Shown piece by piece: positions 16,991 through 25,622 of a stretch of DNA of 64,000 nucleotides. Numbering within the stretch: position 1 is the first letter of the stretch; every line of letters starts with the position of its first letter. Origin of the DNA: Planctomycetota bacterium (GTDB lineage Bacteria > Planctomycetota > UBA1135 > UBA2386); assembly GCA_020638695.1 (NCBI GenBank), contig JACKIB010000009.1, forward strand, positions 1 to 64,000, written 5' to 3'. A model generated the notes under the pieces. It was not told the origin of the DNA. It ran no database searches and saw only the letters and a program-made list of their open reading frames with translations. Both the position numbers and the translations under genes were made by a program.

Positions 16991-19126
16991 CTACTTGGCT
17001 TTCTCCTCGTCGGCGTCGCGAACCGCATCCCACGCGGCCAGCGGATCCCACCACCCGTCGGCAGTGCGCCGCATCCGCCCGGCACGCAGCATCTGCAGGA
17101 TCCGCTCCGCTTTGGCCACGGATGCAGTGTCCTGCCGCAGCTTGGCGAAGTGCAGCGCGACCGATACGCCGCCGAGGGCCCACAACCCGATCCCGCCGCT
17201 TGCCCAGTGGCACACCGTCGGTTCGCGGGCGTGCATCTGTTGCTCCGTGATGGGACTCGCGTCCTCGTTCCAGCGGATCGCGTAGCCCACGTGCGCCCCG
17301 GTCCGATCGATCAGCCAGCCATGCTGCAGGACGGTCGCGGAGATCACGTCTGCCATGTGCTTGGCAGTTTCGTCACCCGTGGTGCGGTAGAGCGCGAAGT
17401 ACCCGACCGCGGCGATCGCCTCCATCCACGGTGACCAGAACTTGGTCGCGCCGTTCAGCACCCGGTTGTCCGGCGGGTGGACGTTGAGCGGTCGGACCTT
17501 GCCTTCCGGCAGCTCGCGGCCGAACCAACCGGGTAGGTGCGACACGAGCATCCGCTGTCGCATGCGATCGAGCAGTGCCTGATCGCCGGTGCACTGGTAC
17601 AGCCAGCAGCCGAGCAGCAGCATGCGTCCGGCTGCACGCGGCGCGCCGCGTCCGGTGGTCCCGAGTCCCGGCCGCACGGTCTGCATGCCGAGGAACAGTT
17701 GCACTTCGTTGTCGATCTCGCGTCGCGCCCAGGCAGCGCCGGTCAGCAGGTAGTAGCCGCACAGGTAATTGCTGCTCCAGTGTTGGCGGTCCTTGCCGAA
17801 CCAGCCGTTGGCGTGGAACTTCGGCTGCGGATGCGGCTTTCCCAGGCGGTCCGGAGATGCCTCCTTGTTCCAGTGGGCGCGGCCGTCCCACACCACCCAG
17901 TCCGGGTGCTTCTGCGTGCGCACAGGTGTGCCGTCGGCCTCGAAGAAGTGCACCGGGCGGCAGGCCTCCTGTAGTACCGACGGCTCGACCTCGAGCAGGA
18001 ACGACGGCAGTCCAGTGCTCACCACCGGTTCGAGCCGGAGGATGCCGAAGTCCCCCTGGTCGCCGGTCTGGCTGGGATCCTTCGCCAGCATGTGGTCGCA
18101 CCGGACGAATGGATCGCCGGGGCGAGCGCTCCACGCGACGAACTGGCGGTGGCGCAGCGCCAGCGCTTGGCGGCCGGCCGAACCCTCGAGCCATGGCGGC
18201 GGCACGGGCACATAGCCGAATGGGCCGTAGGCGCCGGTGCCACGCCACGACGTCGCCGCGAGCACCGGCACCAGTGCCGCTGCATCGTGGGTTCGCGCGG
18301 CGAGCGCCGGGCCCTTGCCGCCGAGCGGGGGACGCAGCACGCCGCTGCGGCGGATCCCTTGACCGTCGCCGAGCACCGCGTCGCGCAGCAGCGTGGTTCG
18401 CGAACCGGCCGGGGTGATCTGTTGAGTGACTCCGAACGCGCGCGCATTGCGCAGCGCGAGCACCAAACCGCTGGATTCGATCGCTACCTCTTGCACCGCT
18501 ACCTGCATTGCGGCGCTGGTCGGATCACTGAAGAACAGCGCGACGTCGGCCTGGAAGTGCGCCTGGCCGCGGTAGCAGGTGAGGATCAATTCGAACAGGA
18601 GTCCCGTGCGGCCGATCCGGCACCGGTAGAGCAGCACCTGGCGGGCCTGATTCTGTTCGAGCACTTCGACACGGGTCGGCGTCGCGGTGCTGGTTGCATC
18701 CGGTTGCCGTACGACGACGCGGAGCTTGGCGAGCCCGGCGCCGAGTGGGTCGACGATTTCGCCGACGGGGTCGGGGCCGGCGCCGGTCTTCAGCTCGATC
18801 AGCCGCTCGCTCATCGCGCGCAGCTCCAGGGGGAACAGGCACAGTGCCTGGCGCAGCGAGCCGTCCGGCCACCGCGCGCCGAACGGTTGCCACACGGTGG
18901 GGCAGCCCGTGGCGTGTTGGTCGGGGAGCTTCGGCACGGCACCGCGGGCGAACGGGACGACGGCGCTGACCCACTCGCTGCGCGGAAACGGGGCGAGGTT
19001 TTGGACCGTGATCCGGCGCGCTTGGGCGGTCGTGGGTGTGCCCAGGATGGTGCCGAGTGCGAACGTGGCGAGCGCGAGCGACGACCTCGGCGTGCGGCGT
19101 CCGGGAGGGGTTGGCGCGGGCGTCAT
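16991..19126 (-). CDS. Large secreted protein, possibly a rhamnogalacturonan-lyase-like toroid enzyme
   Basis: 711 residues with an N-terminal export signal (about residues 15-35, SLALATFALGTILGTPTTAQA). The N-terminal part starts ITVQNLAPFPRSEWVSAVVP and soon reads FGARWPDGSLRQALCLFP, which recalls the N-terminal domain of PcRGLX/YetA-like polysaccharide lyases. The C-terminal 300 residues are helical with repeated Trp/Gly/Tyr patterns (HWSSNYLCGYYLLTGAAW, FWSPWMEAIAAVGYFAL, HWASGGIGLWALGGVSVAL) as in an (alpha/alpha)6 toroid. I propose a carbohydrate-active enzyme but cannot name the substrate. It is followed 61 bp later by the regulatory-like domain gene, probably in one operon. Confidence 0.6.
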   Translation of the reverse strand: MTPAPTPPGRRTPRSSLALATFALGTILGTPTTAQARRITVQNLAPFPRSEWVSAVVPFARGAVPKLPDQHATGCPTVWQPFGARWPDGSLRQALCLFPLELRAMSERLIELKTGAGPDPVGEIVDPLGAGLAKLRVVVRQPDATSTATPTRVEVLEQNQARQVLLYRCRIGRTGLLFELILTCYRGQAHFQADVALFFSDPTSAAMQVAVQEVAIESSGLVLALRNARAFGVTQQITPAGSRTTLLRDAVLGDGQGIRRSGVLRPPLGGKGPALAARTHDAAALVPVLAATSWRGTGAYGPFGYVPVPPPWLEGSAGRQALALRHRQFVAWSARPGDPFVRCDHMLAKDPSQTGDQGDFGILRLEPVVSTGLPSFLLEVEPSVLQEACRPVHFFEADGTPVRTQKHPDWVVWDGRAHWNKEASPDRLGKPHPQPKFHANGWFGKDRQHWSSNYLCGYYLLTGAAWARREIDNEVQLFLGMQTVRPGLGTTGRGAPRAAGRMLLLGCWLYQCTGDQALLDRMRQRMLVSHLPGWFGRELPEGKVRPLNVHPPDNRVLNGATKFWSPWMEAIAAVGYFALYRTTGDETAKHMADVISATVLQHGWLIDRTGAHVGYAIRWNEDASPITEQQMHAREPTVCHWASGGIGLWALGGVSVALHFAKLRQDTASVAKAERILQMLRAGRMRRTADGWWDPLAAWDAVRDADEEKAK

Positions 19127-19344
19127 GGGCGGCAGTCTAGCGGGGACGATTCATGAGCTGCGTGCGAGTTGGGGTGGATCGGTTGGGAGTGGTCGGGGGT
19201 GGGGTGATGGTGCGGTTGGGCAGTGGCGGAGGAGGTGTGATGGTGGCGGTTCGATCGTCGGGGGTTCGTGACGGAGTCGTTGGTGGGGTGTTGGGGTGGG
19301 TTCTTGGGCTCTTGAGCTCCCTCAACCTCTAGCTCTGAAGCCGC

Positions 19345-19447
19345 GGGGCTCTCCACGGCCCCCGCCGCCGTCGGCATCGGTCCAGGCTCGCTTCGCTCGG
19401 CTGAGAGCGACCGATGCCGACGGCGACGGGCCGCGGGAGAGCTCTTG
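19345..19447. repeat. REP-like hairpin, left of the RAYT gene
   Basis: This is an imperfect palindrome whose core arms GCCGTCGGCATCGGTC (19367-19382) and GACCGATGCCGACGGC (19409-19424) are perfect complements around a 26-nt loop. It lies in the 529-bp stretch between the 711-residue gene and the RAYT gene; the rest of that stretch is G/T-rich and holds nothing else I recognise. A matching hairpin in opposite orientation lies on the other side of the RAYT gene at 20378-20459, and a CTCAACCTCT flank is also inverted between the two. Confidence 0.75.
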
Positions 19448-19655
19448 AGGTGGGGTATGGGGGGGGCGGTGGGGTGAATGGGCACCAAGTGGTCGGGACC
19501 TTTGTGAGCGCAGGGGGTGCGGTCGTGTTCGGGCAGTCGGTTCGTGACCGGGCTCGAGTCGATCCGGCGCATTGAATGTGAAAACATGGATTAGTTGGTT
19601 GATGTTCCGTGGCTTGTTCTGTATATTTCAGCCGTATCAAAGGTGGGGTGATGCG

Positions 19656-20333
19656 ATGAAGCGATCGAAGGACAACACGGGCCTATTGCCGTTCCCTCGA
19701 ATGAACTGGGGAGGTCGGCGCAAAGGGGCGGGGCGCAAGCCGAAGGGGGACAAGGCTGGGGTGTCGCACCGGAGCCGTGCGGCGTTGGCTTCGCGGTTTC
19801 CGGTTCATGTCACCACCCGGTTGATGCGTGCACTTCCGACGCTGCGGAGTCAGGGTGTGTACGCGGTCCTGTGCGCGGCGTTCGCGAAGGGCTGCGAGCG
19901 CAACGGATTTCGCCTGGTGCACTACTCCGTGCAGGGCAACCATCTGCACATGATCGTGGAGGCGACCGATCGCGCGTGTCTGTCGCGCGGGCTGCAAGGC
20001 CTGCTCATCCGCATCGCGCGGGCCTTGAATCGGCTGTGGGGTCGCTCAGGCAAGGTGTTCGCCGACCGCTACCACGACCACATCCTGCGCACGCCGCGCG
20101 AAGTGCGCCACGCGCTGGCCTACGTGCTCAACAACGCGCGCCGGCATGGGGTGCGGTTGGCGCAGGAGATCGACTGGTTCACCTCGGGACGGTGGTTCGA
20201 CGGTTGGCGCGAGAAGCTGACCAACCGAGTCGCTTCAGAACTCGCTCGACCGGTCGCACGGGCACGCAACTGGTTGCTGAACGTCGGTTGGCGAAGGCAC
20301 GGGTTGATCGGACACCACGAGGTCCCGGGCTGA
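19656..20333 (+). CDS. REP-associated tyrosine transposase (Y1_Tnp/RAYT family)
   Basis: 225 residues from the ATG at 19656, preceded by AGGTGGGG. The HUH nuclease motif is NHLHMIVEA (H96, H98), and the candidate nucleophile is Tyr156 in LAYVLNNARRHG; both match the IS200/IS605-like Y1 transposase fold. The N-terminal basic motif WGGRRKGAGRKPKG (about residues 18-31) is often seen in domesticated RAYT proteins. All key residues are present, so the enzyme is probably active. Hairpins on both sides (19345-19447 and 20378-20459) are the expected REP substrates. RAYTs are usually single-copy, vertically kept genes that spread REP sequences rather than themselves. Confidence 0.9.
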   Translation: MKRSKDNTGLLPFPRMNWGGRRKGAGRKPKGDKAGVSHRSRAALASRFPVHVTTRLMRALPTLRSQGVYAVLCAAFAKGCERNGFRLVHYSVQGNHLHMIVEATDRACLSRGLQGLLIRIARALNRLWGRSGKVFADRYHDHILRTPREVRHALAYVLNNARRHGVRLAQEIDWFTSGRWFDGWREKLTNRVASELARPVARARNWLLNVGWRRHGLIGHHEVPG

Positions 20334-20377
20334 CGCCCCACCCTCGCGCCCGCCCACACACCCCAGGACTCCCCCCA

Positions 20378-20459
20378 CTCCCCTCGCGGCCCCGTCGGCA
20401 TCGGCGTCGGTCGCAACTTGCTTGGACCGATGCCGATGCCGGCGGGGTCGCGAGGGGAG
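20378..20459. repeat. REP-like hairpin, right of the RAYT gene
   Basis: The long palindrome begins CTCCCCTCGCGGCCCCG and ends with its near-complement CGGGGTCGCGAGGGGAG. The inner arms share the GTCGGCATCGG core of the 19345-19447 hairpin in inverted orientation. It occupies the 360-bp gap between the RAYT gene and the CAP-domain gene; the remaining ~230 bp are C-rich with no recognised feature. Confidence 0.75.
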
Positions 20460-20693
20460 CCCTCGCTGCTCCAGAGGTTGAGGCCGAGGGCGACCACGAC
20501 CCCGAGTCAGTCACCCGAAGTCAGTCACCCCAGGGTCTTCCCCGACCAAACCCGGGCACGCCCCAGTCGACCGGCACCCGTCCGCGGCGAGTCCCGGGCC
20601 TCGCATCCGCCTCCAGTCGGGAAACGCAGCCACCGGGTACCCCGACCGAGTCGGTCCATTAGTTTGGGGCGGTCCACCCACCCCGAGGAGATC

Positions 20694-23021
20694 ATGCGTC
20701 GAACTGTTCATCTTCTGCCGTGCCGCTTGCCACGCGAGACCCGAATGAGCGCGGACAGGCGTCGAGGATGGCGGCGCACCGCCGCAATGCTGTGTGCGTT
20801 CTCGCTGCTCGCCGTGACTGCCACTGCGCAGGATCGGGACGAGCAGGCATTCCTCCGCAAGGTCGCGACCGATCTCGGCAAGTTCGCGCGCGCCACCTAC
20901 GACGCCGGGTTCCCCGGTCACGCGCGTCGCATCTGGCAAGAGGTGCTGCAAGTCTACGATACCGATGACGTGGCCGCTCGGTCGGCGCTGGGCTTCGCGC
21001 GGGCCAATGGCGCTTGGATGTCGGGCGAAGGGTTCGAGTTCGCGCAGGCTGACAACCCCGATTCCAACGCGATGCGCAACGTCGAGCGGCGCTGGGCGAC
21101 CACCGCCAAGCAGTGCGGGAACGCGCACAAGGCACGCGCCAAGAAGTTCGCCGCTGCCGGGCGCACCGACCGCGCGCAGTGGCACTTCACCAGGGTGCTG
21201 CGGTTCCTGCCCGACGACCGCGAGGCGCGCGCCGGTGCGGGGCTGGTGGAGTTCCACGGTTTGGTCGGATCGGAGCTGGAGCGACGGCTCTACGACAACT
21301 CGCGGCAGATGGACACCTTGGTCGCGGTCGAGAAGCGCACCGAATACCCGGTCACCGAGCTCGGCAGCACCAAACAGTGCCCGATCCTCACCAAGGCAGG
21401 GATCGCGCACCGTGGCGTGAAGACCGAGCACTTCACCATCTGGAGCAACTTCGACCCGTCGTTCCTCAAGCAGATCGCACAGCTCGTCGAACGGTCGCAC
21501 TCGTTCTGTTCGAAGGTGTTCGCTGGCGAGGGCTTCAATCCGCCGGAGCTGCGCATCAGGACCTACATCTTCCTCGCCTCCGAACCGCAGTACAAGAAGG
21601 CGCTGCAGGCCAACAGCGAGCTGTTCCGGCCCGACCTGCTGAAGTTCCTGCTCGAGCACACCGCGATGTGCGACCTCGGTCGCGGCGCCGATCGGGCGCA
21701 GATGTCGGGCGACGCTTCCGAGATGGTGGTGCGCGACTTGGCCGTGCGCTGGCCGGTGCAACAGTGGGGCGGGATGCGCTGCGACGCGCTCAACGAGGGG
21801 CTGGGCCACGCCGTGGTGGCGCGCTTCCTCGGCAGCATCCACGTGTTCTCGATCGACATGGAGAGCAAGGCGCACACGGTGTCGAGTAGCAAGCAGCGCA
21901 AGGTGCTGATTCCGGATGTCGACGCGTGGCGCGACATGGCGATCGAAGCGGCCTACAGCGCGCGCGGCACTCCGCTCGCCAAGCTGCCGCTGCTCAGCGC
22001 CGCGGACTTCCCGAGCGAGGCCCGGATCCGTGCTTGGTCGTTCTGCGACTATCTGCTGCGGCGCGGCCCGTCGTTGCTGCTGGCGCTGGACGGGGCGCGC
22101 GGGGCGAAGAACTCGCTGGAAGCCGCGGCGCAATTCCAGCAGCGCAGCGGCGTCTCGGTCGACACGCTCGAGCGAGAGTGGCGCGACTTCTGGACTGGCG
22201 CGACGCCGGTTCTGCGCAAGCTGCGCGCCAAGAGGCCGCCGTTCGGTGCCGCCAGCAAGGATGCGGCGAAATGGCTAGGCGAGTTCAACGCGGTGCGCGC
22301 ACGACTCGGTGCGCCGGCGGTCACCTGGGACGCGGCGTGGTCGCAGCAGTGCAAGCAACACGCCGACTACCTGCGCAAGAACCGCAACGAGCGCGGCGCC
22401 GATGCCGAACAGACCCAGCGCGACGGGTTGCTCGGGGCGACCGAGCTCGGGCGCTATTTCGCGCAGATGGCGTTGATCGCCACCAAGGGGGCGCCCAAGG
22501 GCGTGCTGGCCGATTGGCTGCACCTGCCGGGCTATCGGGACGCCCTGCTGCACCCCGGGCTGACTCGCGTGGGGTTGTTCGCCGAGGGCGGCATCGTGGT
22601 GATCGATGCACTGCGTGGCGTCGGCAAGGGGCAGACCGCAGGCGGCGGCGCGGGTGGCGGGCTGCGCATGGCGTTCTACCCGCTGCTCAACTCGACGGAC
22701 GCGCCGGTGGAACTGGACCGTGCGCTGCTCGATGCACGAGTCGACCGGCTGCTCGGGGACAACGCCGGAAAGGTGATCGGCTATCCGATCAGTCTGCATA
22801 CCTGGCGCGGCGCGGGCGGAACGGCGACGTGCCGAGTGAGTGCCGGCGGGAAGGAGGTCGAAGGCCTGGTCGACGATACCCGTGCAGGTGCGAACCGCCG
22901 GTCAGCGGCGCCGGGGTTGTTGGTGTTCTACCCGTTCTCACCGCTACCGCGGAAGGCGCGGGTCGAGGTGGAGTGGACCCTGGGTGAGCGGAAGCACACG
23001 GCGACGTTCATGACTCGGTAG
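20694..23021 (+). CDS. Secreted protein: degenerate peptidase-MA-like region plus CAP-like domain (paralogue 1)
   Basis: 775 residues. The ATG at 20694 has an excellent GAGGAG ribosome-binding site; a second ATG at 20745 also precedes the signal segment (AAMLCAFSLLAVTATAQ). After a TPR-like stretch (about residues 60-200), the middle region reads HFTIWSNFDPSFL..., then VVRDLAVRW where a gluzincin HExxH would be expected, then ALNEGLGHAVV, which resembles the downstream (W)xxEG element. It looks like a peptidase MA fold without zinc ligands. The C-terminal ~250 residues (WLGEFNAVRARLGAPAVTW, CKQHADYLRKN) are CAP/SCP-like. It is 221 bp upstream of a full-length paralogue. Probable role: envelope or extracellular binding, unknown ligand. 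Confidence 0.7.
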   Translation: MRRTVHLLPCRLPRETRMSADRRRGWRRTAAMLCAFSLLAVTATAQDRDEQAFLRKVATDLGKFARATYDAGFPGHARRIWQEVLQVYDTDDVAARSALGFARANGAWMSGEGFEFAQADNPDSNAMRNVERRWATTAKQCGNAHKARAKKFAAAGRTDRAQWHFTRVLRFLPDDREARAGAGLVEFHGLVGSELERRLYDNSRQMDTLVAVEKRTEYPVTELGSTKQCPILTKAGIAHRGVKTEHFTIWSNFDPSFLKQIAQLVERSHSFCSKVFAGEGFNPPELRIRTYIFLASEPQYKKALQANSELFRPDLLKFLLEHTAMCDLGRGADRAQMSGDASEMVVRDLAVRWPVQQWGGMRCDALNEGLGHAVVARFLGSIHVFSIDMESKAHTVSSSKQRKVLIPDVDAWRDMAIEAAYSARGTPLAKLPLLSAADFPSEARIRAWSFCDYLLRRGPSLLLALDGARGAKNSLEAAAQFQQRSGVSVDTLEREWRDFWTGATPVLRKLRAKRPPFGAASKDAAKWLGEFNAVRARLGAPAVTWDAAWSQQCKQHADYLRKNRNERGADAEQTQRDGLLGATELGRYFAQMALIATKGAPKGVLADWLHLPGYRDALLHPGLTRVGLFAEGGIVVIDALRGVGKGQTAGGGAGGGLRMAFYPLLNSTDAPVELDRALLDARVDRLLGDNAGKVIGYPISLHTWRGAGGTATCRVSAGGKEVEGLVDDTRAGANRRSAAPGLLVFYPFSPLPRKARVEVEWTLGERKHTATFMTR

Positions 23022-23242
23022 GGTTCGGGGTGAGGGGCTCGTGCTCGGGCGGTGGGTTCGAGTGGTGCGGGGCTGTTGCGGGTTTGCGGGGGCAGGAGTT
23101 CGAGGGCTCAGGGGGGCGGTGCTCCCTGACACGCGGACTGGCCCTGCCTGGAAACATGGGGCGCGCCTTCGGCGCGCTGGCAAGTTCCACCGTCCTTGCC
23201 GCACAATGCGGGCCGCTCCCTCCTGCACGTTCGCCTTCCTCC

Positions 23243-25513
23243 ATGGACTCCAACCCGCTTCGCCTCGGTGCCGCCGTGGTGTTCTCGTCGCTCCTTCTCG
23301 TGGCCACCGCATCGGCGCAGGTCGACGAGGAGGGGAAGTTCCTGAAGCAGCAGGCCGAGGCGCTGAGCAAGTTCGCCGAGTCGGCGCTGAAGGCGGGGTT
23401 CCCGGGGATGGCGCGGCCGGTGTGGCTGGAGGTGCTGGCGGACTACGACAAGGACGATGCCCTGGCGCGGAAGGGCCTGGGCTTCGTGCGGGTCGGCACC
23501 GCGTGGGCACCCAAGCCGGGGTTCAACTACCCCGAGGCGGACAACCCGAGTGCCGGCGTGGCGCGTTCGGTGAAGAGTCGATGGGACTCGGTCGCCAAAC
23601 AAGTGGGCTCGGCGCACAAGAAGCTCGCGACCGAACTCCGGCAAGCCGGCCGGACCGATCGTGCGAAGTACCACACCGAGCGCGCGCTGCGCTTCCTGCC
23701 CAATGACCCCGAGCTACGCACGGCGCTCGGTCACCGCGAGTTCGGCGGGTTGTCCGGCACCGAACTCGAGCAGCAGCTGTTCGACCGCTCCCGGTTGATG
23801 GATCAACTGGTCCAGCGGGAGCAGAAGAAGCAATACGAAGCCAAGGTCGTCGATGGCGCCCCGCCGCCGCGGTTCCTCGCCAAGGTGGGGGTCCAAGCGG
23901 TGTGCGCCAAGTCGGAGCACTTCACCATGTGGGGCGAGTACCCGGGTGAGGTGCTGGTGGAGGCGGCGAAGAACGCCGAGCGGGCACTCGCGTTCTGCAC
24001 GGAAGCGATGGTCGGGGAGCGGTTCTCTGCCGACAACGTGAAGAACCGCGTGATGGTGTTCCTCAACGGGCCGGACCAGCAGCGCAAGGTGATTTCGAGC
24101 ACGCCCGAAGTGGTGCCCGACGCGAACCGGCGCAAGTTCATCCTCGAGGGCGCGCTGGGCATCGCGTTCACCCTCGACGGGGTCGGCTACCGGATGCTCG
24201 GACCGACTCGGCCGCAGGTGATCCAGGACGCCGCGGTGCGTTGGGTGGCGCAGCCGTTCTCGGGGACCGGAAGCGATGGCCTGCGGGAGGGGATCGGCCA
24301 CGCGGTCGTCGGGCGGTTCTTCCGTCAGAACCTGATCTTCAACGTCGCACAGCAGACCGGCAACACGGTCACGCAACAGAGCCGCAAGCTGCTGCTGCCC
24401 GACATGGATACCTGGGTGGAACTGGCCATCGAGACCGCGTTCAACCCGCGCGGCACCAAGGCGGCCCGGCTGCCGCTGATCAAGGCCGCCGAGTTTCCGA
24501 CCGACGGGCGGATCAAGGCCTGGTCGTTCTGCGACTACCTGCTGCGCCGCAACCCGACCTTCATCACCGCCTTGGATCGAACCCGCGGCTCACACAACGA
24601 GGGCGAGGTGGCGAAGAAGTTCCTCGAGGCCACCGGGGTGTCGATCGACACGCTGGAGAAGGAGTGGCGCGATTTCTGGACGGGTGCTTCGCCGGTGCTG
24701 CGCGCGCTGCGGCAGAAGGCCCCGGCATTGCATGCGGTCAGTAGTGGCGCTGCGGCGTGGATCGCCGAACTGAGCAAGGTGCGCGCCCAGTACGCCACAC
24801 CCGGCAGCGATTCCAAGGTCGTGTGGCATGCCGGCTACTCGGAGCGGTGCCGGCAGCACGCCGAGTACCTGCAGCGCAACTCCAAGGCACGCGGTCCGCT
24901 GGAGGAGCACCTGCAGCGCGAGGGGCAGCCCGGCGCGACGCGCGCTGGCAGTCTGTTCGCCAACGCGGCGCTGGTCTCGACCCGCGGTTCCGCGGCCAAG
25001 GCGATGCACGACTGGATCGACATCCCCGGCTACCGCGATGCGGTGTTGAATCCGTACCTCCGTGCGGCCGGGGTCTACGTGAAGGGCTCGATCGCGGTGC
25101 TCGACGTGGTGCGTGGCTGCGAATTCCCGCAGCAAGCCAAGTCACGCGTATGGCCAATGCAGGACAAGAACAACAAGGCGCTGGCGCCGCGCAGCATCGA
25201 CGTGAAGCTGCTCGGGCCGGAGGTCCGGGCCGAGCTCGAGAAGCTCGGCAAGGGCAAGCTCCGCACCGTCGGCTACCCGATCACCGTCCACACGTGGCGT
25301 GATGGTTCGCTGGGTGGTGAGGTGACGTTCCAGGTCAACGCGGGAGGCAAGGCGGTCGAGGGCTTGACGTTGTTCCGCGGCTGGAACCGCTGCAGTTCGG
25401 CCCCGGGGATGGCGTTGTTCGTCCCGTTCGAGCCGCTGCCGGGTGGCGACGTGACGGTGCAGGCGAGCAACCCGAACAAGCAGCTCGCCCGCTGGCGCTT
25501 CAAGGTGAAGTAG
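23243..25513 (+). CDS. Secreted protein: degenerate peptidase-MA-like region plus CAP-like domain (paralogue 2)
   Basis: 756 residues from the ATG at 23243, which opens a signal peptide (MDSNPLRLGAAVVFSSLLLV through ATASA). The order of parts matches the preceding gene: a helical N-terminus with the same FPGxARxxWxEVLxxYDxDDA pattern, a middle region with DAAVRWVAQPFSG and GLREGIGHAVVGRFF in place of a zinc motif, a shared block LPLIKAAEFPTDGRIKAWSF, and a CAP-like C-terminus (WIAELSKVRAQY, CRQHAEYLQRN). The two genes are clearly a tandem duplication that has diverged. The conserved 'EG-GHAVV' element without upstream histidines suggests a retained fold with lost catalysis. Confidence 0.7.
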   Translation: MDSNPLRLGAAVVFSSLLLVATASAQVDEEGKFLKQQAEALSKFAESALKAGFPGMARPVWLEVLADYDKDDALARKGLGFVRVGTAWAPKPGFNYPEADNPSAGVARSVKSRWDSVAKQVGSAHKKLATELRQAGRTDRAKYHTERALRFLPNDPELRTALGHREFGGLSGTELEQQLFDRSRLMDQLVQREQKKQYEAKVVDGAPPPRFLAKVGVQAVCAKSEHFTMWGEYPGEVLVEAAKNAERALAFCTEAMVGERFSADNVKNRVMVFLNGPDQQRKVISSTPEVVPDANRRKFILEGALGIAFTLDGVGYRMLGPTRPQVIQDAAVRWVAQPFSGTGSDGLREGIGHAVVGRFFRQNLIFNVAQQTGNTVTQQSRKLLLPDMDTWVELAIETAFNPRGTKAARLPLIKAAEFPTDGRIKAWSFCDYLLRRNPTFITALDRTRGSHNEGEVAKKFLEATGVSIDTLEKEWRDFWTGASPVLRALRQKAPALHAVSSGAAAWIAELSKVRAQYATPGSDSKVVWHAGYSERCRQHAEYLQRNSKARGPLEEHLQREGQPGATRAGSLFANAALVSTRGSAAKAMHDWIDIPGYRDAVLNPYLRAAGVYVKGSIAVLDVVRGCEFPQQAKSRVWPMQDKNNKALAPRSIDVKLLGPEVRAELEKLGKGKLRTVGYPITVHTWRDGSLGGEVTFQVNAGGKAVEGLTLFRGWNRCSSAPGMALFVPFEPLPGGDVTVQASNPNKQLARWRFKVK

Positions 25514-25622
25514 CCCCGCGTGCCGGGCGGTGGCGCGGGCCGCTCTGAAGCAGCGTCGCGATCGTTCGGGCGAGTCTTGGCGGTGGCTGTCGGGCCGGTG
25601 AACGCGTAGCTTCTTCCCCGCC

